34,601 nt of DNA. Source: a virus. The stretch spans positions 1 through 34,601 of the IMG/VR virus record IMGVR_UViG_3300020438_000127; one strand, written 5' to 3'. Every line of letters begins with the position of its first letter. Positions within the stretch are counted from its first letter, which is position 1. This document shows, one piece after another, positions 6,325 through 11,698 of the stretch. Both the position numbers and the translations under genes were made by a program. The notes beneath the pieces were generated by a model. That model saw only the letters and a program-made list of their open reading frames with translations. It had not been told where the DNA came from and searched no databases.

Positions 6325-6329
6325 CCCCC
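6306..6329 (-). terminator. Rho-independent terminator after the 2OG oxygenase gene
   Basis: On the minus strand GGGGT (6328-6324) pairs with ACCCC (6317-6313) around a six-base loop, followed by seven T (6312-6306). It begins 8 nt after the TAA at 6338. It is the only hairpin-plus-T-run of this quality in the window. It ends the small-gene/oxygenase transcript and isolates the restriction-like cassette. Confidence 0.75.
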
Positions 6330-6337
6330 TAGTCCAG

Positions 6338-6898
6338 TTAGCGAAGTGGTGGACCAGTGAACCATCCAACGATGCTTTTTCTGATACCATGTGTCACAGG
6401 TGTAACCCTATGAACCATGTGACTAGGAAAAACTATTAGTGTGCCACGTTTTTTAGGGACAGAGAAAATACGGTATGGATCTTCTGAGTCTGGTGTTGGT
6501 GATATTGCTATTTGTAGCACTCCACCATCGTAATCATCATTTAGAACTAAGGAGAACGAAAGTTTCCTAACAAATGCTGCACTACAGTTTTTTTGAGTGT
6601 CAACATGCCAATTATAATGATCATTTACACAATAGTGTGCATATTGAAACTGATCGTTGTCATAGCAACGGAGATCATAGTTATATTCTTGCTTATTGAC
6701 ATCTGCTACATTGTTTAGACATAACTTTCCAATATAATGAGATGAATGAATAAACTTGACCTTACTAGATCTCCAATCAAGATTGTTATCAAAAGTTACT
6801 GCTTTCTTCCACTCTCCTATACTATCCAACTCAGCAATCATCTCATTTAATATTAGATCGTCAATTCTAAGTTGGCGCACAGAAAAAGTGTCCATCAT
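6338..6898 (-). CDS. 2OG-Fe(II) oxygenase, prolyl 4-hydroxylase type
   Basis: A 186-residue double-stranded beta-helix oxygenase. Iron ligands are His98 and Asp100 (YNWHVD) and His163 (HMVHRV); Arg173 (HGIRKSIVGW) would hold 2-oxoglutarate. The segments VLNDDYDGGVLQI and GTLIVFPSHMVH are typical of the PKHD/P4H group. Length is that of a single catalytic domain. It would hydroxylate a protein side chain; the substrate is unknown. ATG at 6898 overlaps the upstream stop. A strong terminator follows. It stands apart from the other three oxygenases, which are 2.7-5 kb upstream near the fibre genes. Confidence 0.9.
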   Translation of the reverse strand: MMDTFSVRQLRIDDLILNEMIAELDSIGEWKKAVTFDNNLDWRSSKVKFIHSSHYIGKLCLNNVADVNKQEYNYDLRCYDNDQFQYAHYCVNDHYNWHVDTQKNCSAAFVRKLSFSLVLNDDYDGGVLQIAISPTPDSEDPYRIFSVPKKRGTLIVFPSHMVHRVTPVTHGIRKSIVGWFTGPPLR

Positions 6899-7053
6899 TG
6901 ATCACTAAAGATAGGGATGATGTTAGTTTTAGCGTGTTCTGTTTTGTTAATGTGTTGTTCCCACATGCTAGCATCATCTAAGTTATAGAAGATCGCTTGC
7001 TGTTTCGCTTGCCCCTTCTTCTTGTTCTTCATCCACACAACTGCGTACTTCAT
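6895..7053 (-). CDS. Small basic conserved hypothetical protein, 52 aa
   Basis: The frame is open to 7152, but ATG at 7053 gives MKYAVVWMKNKKKGQAKQQA, the usual start I recall for this small cyanophage family (AVV..KN.KKG.AK, then a LDDA.MWEQH segment). With this start it overlaps the previous gene by 71 nt in another frame. Its stop overlaps the oxygenase ATG (ATGA). Function unknown. Confidence 0.7.
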   Translation of the reverse strand: MKYAVVWMKNKKKGQAKQQAIFYNLDDASMWEQHINKTEHAKTNIIPIFSDQ

Positions 7054-7216
7054 CCCAATACTCTCGAAAAACACATAAAGTTGACTGATAACGACCATGA
7101 CGACATGATGGGTCAGGTCGATCGACATAACAAATAGTGATATACCTATCACTGATAAAGTCTACCCACCCTGTGGTGGCGTGATACTGAACCTTCATAC
7201 CACGAGTAAATTTCAC
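6983..7216 (-). CDS. Conserved hypothetical protein, 77 aa, GTG start
   Basis: The start codon is GTG at 7216, in a GTGA overlap with the upstream stop. The first part (MKFTRGMKVQYHATTGWVDF) looks like a small SH3-like beta barrel: a basic opening, then GWVDFISDRYITICYVDR and REYWDEV. I recall this pattern in many cyanophages, where the protein usually ends soon after YWDE. Here the frame continues another 20 residues (acidic, Ser/Ala-rich) across the start of the next gene, giving the 71 nt overlap. Function unknown. Confidence 0.72.
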   Translation of the reverse strand: MKFTRGMKVQYHATTGWVDFISDRYITICYVDRPDPSCRHGRYQSTLCVFREYWDEVRSCVDEEQEEGASETASDLL

Positions 7217-7413
7217 TCGTCAACCTCTTCAAATGGTTGACGATTTTGATTCTCTACTTTAGGAAGACGGAACATCTCTTTCAAGTCATTCAACTGATTT
7301 AATTGACGTTGGAGATTGTCAATCTGTGCTTGTAAAATCTGAAAGTTAGAATCATTGTTATTCTGCATCATCAACATGTTGTTGATTGCTTGTTTAAAGT
7401 CTTCTTCAGTCAT
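7213..7413 (-). CDS. Coiled-coil hypothetical protein, 66 aa
   Basis: ATG at 7413 shares a base with the upstream TAA. The product is dominated by a Gln/Asn-rich heptad-like helix (FQILQAQIDNLQRQLNQL), so a coiled-coil oligomer is likely. The tail is polar and acidic. Function unknown. It is part of the chain 7875-6338 linked by small overlaps. Confidence 0.72.
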   Translation of the reverse strand: MTEEDFKQAINNMLMMQNNNDSNFQILQAQIDNLQRQLNQLNDLKEMFRLPKVENQNRQPFEEVDE

Positions 7414-7661
7414 TAGTAGCGTTCAGGAATACGGTGGTCTAGGTTAAGAGCAGTGTTGCCGGTCATAAGATCTCGAAGAGACATAGCACGACAGTATGCT
7501 GTCTTGTGATATTCTATCACATCATCGACGCCAGATAGCATCTCTTCATACGTTTGTCGTGCTGATACTTTATCATCGTTGAGGTAATCATCGATCGCAT
7601 CTTGCATACGATCTTTACGCTGTTTTGAATACTCATTTTTCCAGTTGATTTCAGTTTTCAT
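7413..7661 (-). CDS. Small hypothetical protein, 82 aa
   Basis: ATG at 7661 is favoured over an in-frame ATG at 7673; both lie in the end of the upstream gene. The sequence starts MKTEINWKNEYSKQRKD and is helical and charged, with a C-terminus LNLDHRIPERY. No motif is recognised. The 1-nt overlap with the next ATG supports the frame. Confidence 0.7.
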   Translation of the reverse strand: MKTEINWKNEYSKQRKDRMQDAIDDYLNDDKVSARQTYEEMLSGVDDVIEYHKTAYCRAMSLRDLMTGNTALNLDHRIPERY

Positions 7662-7875
7662 TAAAGTCTTCATTACGACGTTTGTCAAGGTATTCAATAA
7701 TCTCACTACGCCATTCTAACAACTCATGATAGCATTGCTGATCATGTGCGTCCTGACGTAGCTGATAGTCTGGTTTGAGAACGCTCTCATAGAAGATATA
7801 GAACGCATCTTTACGTTTCTCGTGTTTTGTGGTACTATTCCAATCCATGGGGTTCGACGGACGCTTTGCTACCAT
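7651..7875 (-). CDS. Small hypothetical protein, 74 aa
   Basis: ATG at 7875 follows a GGAGG sequence about 14 nt upstream and begins 10 nt after the stop of the 288-residue gene. The protein is charged and helical (EWRSEIIEYLDKRRNEDF), with an aromatic N-terminal half (FYIFYESVLKPDYQL). Unknown function. Confidence 0.7.
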   Translation of the reverse strand: MVAKRPSNPMDWNSTTKHEKRKDAFYIFYESVLKPDYQLRQDAHDQQCYHELLEWRSEIIEYLDKRRNEDFNEN

Positions 7876-7885
7876 AGCACAGGTG

Positions 7886-8752
7886 TCAACCTCCTGTCAA
7901 GTCTTTAAATTCGCTCAAACGGCATTGATGAACATAAAAATCTTTAATATTTCCGTCCACACCAATAACATACTCCAATTCAAACGTGGATTGACCAACG
8001 CAAATTGATCTGATATAGTCTTTCTGCTCAGATGTGATGATCTGAAGTCCATCATCACGAGTAAGTAAATCTAACAATCCATCAACTATATCTGTATTAA
8101 AAATTGTCTTGTTAACATACAAACCATTATCATTATCAAATATTTCTGGATACTTAAATGCCACCTGTAATTTAATATCTGTGCTACCTGGCAATAAAGA
8201 CACAACTCCTTTACAAACATCATATCTTCCAACAAATAAGGTGCAAAGTTTTTGTATGAAAGAATTGTCTTCTACATTAATATTGTAATGACCATCCCAA
8301 ACAGAAACCTCAGTGGCAATTCCATCCGGATTATATGATATGCCCATTATTGTCTCTTCCATCCCATCATTATTGTTAGTAATGCTTCTAATCTTAGTTC
8401 TAAAATCTAAGATATTATCATCACCAATCTCACTAATAAACTTATTCCAAATATTAGGATGTTCAATAGTAGAAAATCGAATTGGATTTTTACAATAATA
8501 TGACATTATATTATCATCTTTATGCTCGATATAAAGATATTTGTCAAAAACGTAATTATAATCTTGCGTATGTTTTTGTTTGTAATCAAACAATTTGTTG
8601 AACTTGACAATTAGATCAAGTTCCATATCTGGGAGATATGCAGAATCAACCAAACATGTAAATCTTCGTGGCATCATCTCGATTGTCGAAACATGCTCTT
8701 GTGTGTTTACATTGTATTTCTCTACAATGCGAAAGTTATCTGAGAACATCAT
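7886..8752 (-). CDS. Unknown protein, 288 aa, in the fibre/oxygenase cluster
   Basis: ATG at 8752 overlaps the upstream TGA (ATGA), so it is the last member of the coupled run that begins at 11022. I recognise no domain. The sequence is rich in Asp, Asn, Tyr and Ile, alternating like a beta-rich protein, with segments such as FRIVEKYNVNTQEHVSTIEM and YVIGVDGNIKDFYVHQC. There is no signal peptide or membrane helix. The region is AT-rich compared with the genes to the left. Its position suggests a role with the fibre assembly or modification proteins, but this is context only. Confidence 0.8.
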   Translation of the reverse strand: MMFSDNFRIVEKYNVNTQEHVSTIEMMPRRFTCLVDSAYLPDMELDLIVKFNKLFDYKQKHTQDYNYVFDKYLYIEHKDDNIMSYYCKNPIRFSTIEHPNIWNKFISEIGDDNILDFRTKIRSITNNNDGMEETIMGISYNPDGIATEVSVWDGHYNINVEDNSFIQKLCTLFVGRYDVCKGVVSLLPGSTDIKLQVAFKYPEIFDNDNGLYVNKTIFNTDIVDGLLDLLTRDDGLQIITSEQKDYIRSICVGQSTFELEYVIGVDGNIKDFYVHQCRLSEFKDLTGG

Positions 8753-9096
8753 TCGTTTGTCATTACGATTTGACCAATAGAGTTAGCAAGAGAATAGAAA
8801 ATGTAATTTTCTGGTGTAGTAACACTCTCCTGACTATCTGGTAGATTTGACTCCAAGAAATTTAACATATCATCAAAATCATCTACCTCAGCAAATACAT
8901 GCTCAGAATTCTTTAAAAGATTCCACAGATCATGGGGAAGAATGTTTTTATATATTTCTTGTGAGGCATTAATAGCATCCACATCAGAACTGGCATTCCA
9001 ACCAGTTGATCTGAGATATAATATCGCTTTACCTTTGAGAACAGCGTAGTTCTCAATAAAATTATCAAAGTAGAATGCGTTGTAAGATGAGTTCAT
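8749..9096 (-). CDS. Unknown acidic protein, 115 aa
   Basis: A TTG-started frame begins at 9114, but ATG at 9096 sits in an ATGA overlap with the oxygenase stop (9093) and is preferred. The N-terminus MNSSYNAFYFDNFIENY is aromatic, the middle is acidic (FAEVDDFDDMLNFLES), and the end is hydrophobic (FYSLANSIGQIVM). No family recognised. Coupling on both sides ties its expression to the oxygenase and the 288-residue protein. Confidence 0.75.
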   Translation of the reverse strand: MNSSYNAFYFDNFIENYAVLKGKAILYLRSTGWNASSDVDAINASQEIYKNILPHDLWNLLKNSEHVFAEVDDFDDMLNFLESNLPDSQESVTTPENYIFYSLANSIGQIVMTNE

Positions 9097-9608
9097 TTTA
9101 GTATTAGTTTCCAAGCAACAGTTACTCTCAACCCAGTAAATAATCTAGATGTTCCCTCTGCCATGTGTGGTATTTCACCGGGGAAAAGAATAGCAGAATT
9201 TGGAATAGGGTTTTTATATTCCAATTCATTTTCATTACGGAGAAATATAGTTTTTCCTCCCCACTCTGGTCTCCAGTTAGAATTTGCATAATATAGTAGG
9301 GTTCTCCCGTTTGGTTCATACCAATCAACATGGAATTCTCCTTGAGTACCAAATGTATGCCCATTAGCATACACATCATACAAATCATAATCTTGCTGGG
9401 TTTTTTCCCTAATGATATTTAGAAGATAATCAGAAAAATATGAATCTTCTAAAAAATCTATACGCCAAAATGGAATACCAATAGGATTGTTATTCTCATC
9501 TGCATGTGATCCATGTCCATATCTCCAGCGTGGTTCATTTATTTTAGATGTTATTTTCTCTACTACATTAAAAGAAAAAAATCTATCATATTGTATAATA
9601 TCATTCAT
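9093..9608 (-). CDS. 2OG-Fe(II) oxygenase
   Basis: A 171-residue oxygenase with iron ligands His93 and Asp95 (EFHVDWYEPNGR) and His148 (GEIPHMAEG), and Arg161 (FTGLRVTVAW) for 2-oxoglutarate. The WGGKTIFL strand after the HxD motif and the closing RVTVAWK strand fit the 2OG-FeII_Oxy family. It differs clearly from its neighbours at 9605 and 11028, so it is not a recent duplicate. ATG at 9608 overlaps the previous stop by 4 nt. The likely substrate is a protein or peptide; not known. Confidence 0.9.
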   Translation of the reverse strand: MNDIIQYDRFFSFNVVEKITSKINEPRWRYGHGSHADENNNPIGIPFWRIDFLEDSYFSDYLLNIIREKTQQDYDLYDVYANGHTFGTQGEFHVDWYEPNGRTLLYYANSNWRPEWGGKTIFLRNENELEYKNPIPNSAILFPGEIPHMAEGTSRLFTGLRVTVAWKLILK

Positions 9609-10081
9609 ATTTCAATCCAACACACAAACACATCTCTCCTGCCACATGTTACCTCATTTACTTTGTGAAGTAAATTACCGGGATATATTACTGCTTTTCC
9701 TTTTGATAATTTAATACTACGTTCATTCTCTATCACCAACTCTCCTCCATCATAATCATCATTAAGAAAACAAGTCATACTATAATCTGGTCTCACACCA
9801 CCACATGGATTAGCATCATAATGATTGTCATACATACCACCAACATCGTACTTGACAAAGTATATCTGTGATATTGTTGATGTAGTAAATGGCAATTTGT
9901 TTGACATTATATCACGACAATACATATTCAAATCTAAATTACCAGGTCCATCAAACACAGTTTGACAGACCTTATTAGCATTTAAATTACTAATCTTACC
10001 ATTAGTGAACGTTAAGTAATTAAAGTATCGATTGATATATGTTAATTGTTCATAATTTAGTAAATCAATCTCATATATCAT
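9605..10081 (-). CDS. 2OG-Fe(II) oxygenase, PKHD-type hydroxylase
   Basis: A 158-residue protein with His87 and Asp89 (YDNHYDAN), His139 (NLLHKVNEV) and Arg149 (CGRRDVFVCW), the full iron and 2-oxoglutarate set. LNDDYDGGELVI and GKAVIYPGNLLHKV are strong signatures of the PKHD hydroxylase group, related to prolyl 4-hydroxylases. ATG at 10081 overlaps the stop of the chaperone-like gene (ATGA), linking the two products. The same LNDDYDGG motif occurs in the oxygenase at 6338. Confidence 0.92.
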   Translation of the reverse strand: MIYEIDLLNYEQLTYINRYFNYLTFTNGKISNLNANKVCQTVFDGPGNLDLNMYCRDIMSNKLPFTTSTISQIYFVKYDVGGMYDNHYDANPCGGVRPDYSMTCFLNDDYDGGELVIENERSIKLSKGKAVIYPGNLLHKVNEVTCGRRDVFVCWIEI

Positions 10082-11022
10082 AGTTCATTTTCATCAACAA
10101 AGTAACTCGACCAATTAACTTCTACATCCTCATCAATGTTCAACTCTTTCATTAGATCTAATATTTCTTTTGTAACTTTTTTCGTAGGTGCTATTCCTCT
10201 TTGTGCCAAATTAAACATATTGACTTCTCTATTAGTAAAGAAGTCTGTAGATGCTTGAGAATCATGCTTGACCCACTGATTAGTATCATTAGCATCCATA
10301 AATGCTGGAGCATCAGTTACACCATCTTCCAATTTTCCACCTGGATACATTTTAAGATACTTAGATGGATCAATTGGGAATTTAAGATTATATGTGTACT
10401 TGAAGTATTCTAGTCCAGAGTTATTAAATTCTGCGTTTGATGGAGCAGGTGTAGAGTTGTCTCTAATCCACTTTCTCCACTTAATCCAACGATCTTTCTC
10501 GCCCTCATAACTATCTTCAATATCAGGAAGAATTCTCCAATCAGAAAATCCCAACATCTCTTGTCTTTGCCTCTTTAGTTTGTACATACGTTGCTCATAG
10601 AAAGCAACATCTGAGTCAATGCCAGCAACTACAGAATCAATTTTTGCTTTTTTTACTTCTAGTAAAACTCCAAAGAAAGTATCTATTAACTCATATAGTT
10701 CTTTTGCTTCTTGAGAATTAGCACCATTAAAATTATAAGTTTGAAGATATGTACTTTCCGTGCCGAAATCATACTTCACTCGTTTTCTTTGGCAGAAATA
10801 TGTACCGTCATTAAAATATTGAAAAAACTCAAGTAAATCTTTGTCTGTATTCCAAAACTCAGAAATTTTTGTACTGAGAAACCTTTTCTTAAGTTCCTCA
10901 TCTATTTTATGTCTTTTGCCGTTAAAATCTCCAAGCAATTTAAATTCGGATGATGTAGAAGCACCATCTATGATGGTATTATTGGCAAAATCAACTTGTA
11001 TAAGAGCGATTCTTTGTTCCAT
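10078..11022 (-). CDS. Tail-fibre assembly chaperone-like protein
   Basis: A 314-residue protein. Residues about 150-190 (RQEMLGFSDWRILPD, then about 14 residues on WIKWRKWIRD) match the pattern of the phage tail assembly chaperone family (Phage_tail_APC): leucine, SDW, LPD, then W..(Y/W)R..(I/L)RD. In other phages such proteins sit just downstream of fibre or tail genes and help fibre folding. Here the context fits: the 994-residue fibre is 0.7 kb upstream and oxygenases flank it. Residues 105-150 form a long charged helix. The C-terminal 120 residues are unknown and include PIDPSKYLKMYPGGKLEDG. The ATG at 11022 lies 5 nt after the previous stop. Confidence 0.65.
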   Translation of the reverse strand: MEQRIALIQVDFANNTIIDGASTSSEFKLLGDFNGKRHKIDEELKKRFLSTKISEFWNTDKDLLEFFQYFNDGTYFCQRKRVKYDFGTESTYLQTYNFNGANSQEAKELYELIDTFFGVLLEVKKAKIDSVVAGIDSDVAFYEQRMYKLKRQRQEMLGFSDWRILPDIEDSYEGEKDRWIKWRKWIRDNSTPAPSNAEFNNSGLEYFKYTYNLKFPIDPSKYLKMYPGGKLEDGVTDAPAFMDANDTNQWVKHDSQASTDFFTNREVNMFNLAQRGIAPTKKVTKEILDLMKELNIDEDVEVNWSSYFVDENEL

Positions 11023-11027
11023 GAGAG

Positions 11028-11696
11028 TTAATTACGTTTAATGTACCATCCTGTCAAGATATATTTATCTTGGGTAAGTACCGTGTTTCCTTTATGTGTA
11101 TGTGTATATCCTGCTGGCCAGATAACTACAGTTCCAGCAGTAGGTTTAATTCTACGTCTTTGATATAAAAACTCAGTTTCACCTTCGCCGTCTGGCATAT
11201 CATTAAGATATATCATCCAGACTAATTCTCTACAAGCATGTGTTTCATCAGCATTTTCATAATGCCAAAGATGATAACCACCACCTGGAGGAGTTTTCTG
11301 GATCTTAATATCAGAAGAGATCATTTTTGTATTCATCAAAGATTGATACTCTGACAGATAATGCTTCACACATGTCCTCAAAACTGAGTTAATTTTTAAA
11401 CAAAGATCTCTATCTGCATAATTCATGACCATCGCAAAATCCTTCCGATTCAATTGTCCACCATACAGATCTTCAGATTTGATCACATGATTAGGAACAC
11501 CAATTTCTTGCATTTTAAGACTTGGATTGACAACACATGCTAGATCAATTTGAGTGTCTACAAATTCACAAATTTCTTCACATAAAGGACGAGGCATAAA
11601 ATTTTTCCATACACCAATAAAATCGTCAAATTCAGAATCAGTAATGTTTTTATCATACATCAATTCATGTGGTCTATAATCAGGCAATGATGACAT
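11028..11696 (-). CDS. 2OG-Fe(II) oxygenase with HxE-type iron site
   Basis: ATG at 11696 (222 aa) is chosen over a TTG two codons upstream; it begins 2 nt after the fibre stop. The central motif GGGYHLWHYENAD places His145 and Glu147 where most family members have HxD. The distal ligand would be His199 or His201 (AGYTHTHKGN) and the 2-oxoglutarate residue Lys211 (QDKYILTGWY). LVWMIYLNDMPDGEGETEFL and KPTAGTVVIWPAG are typical strands. I recall similar proteins with the WHxEN pattern in cyanophages. The Glu for Asp change may lower or alter activity. Location next to fibre genes suggests fibre modification (inference). Confidence 0.85.
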   Translation of the reverse strand: MSSLPDYRPHELMYDKNITDSEFDDFIGVWKNFMPRPLCEEICEFVDTQIDLACVVNPSLKMQEIGVPNHVIKSEDLYGGQLNRKDFAMVMNYADRDLCLKINSVLRTCVKHYLSEYQSLMNTKMISSDIKIQKTPPGGGYHLWHYENADETHACRELVWMIYLNDMPDGEGETEFLYQRRRIKPTAGTVVIWPAGYTHTHKGNTVLTQDKYILTGWYIKRN

Positions 11697-11698
11697 AA

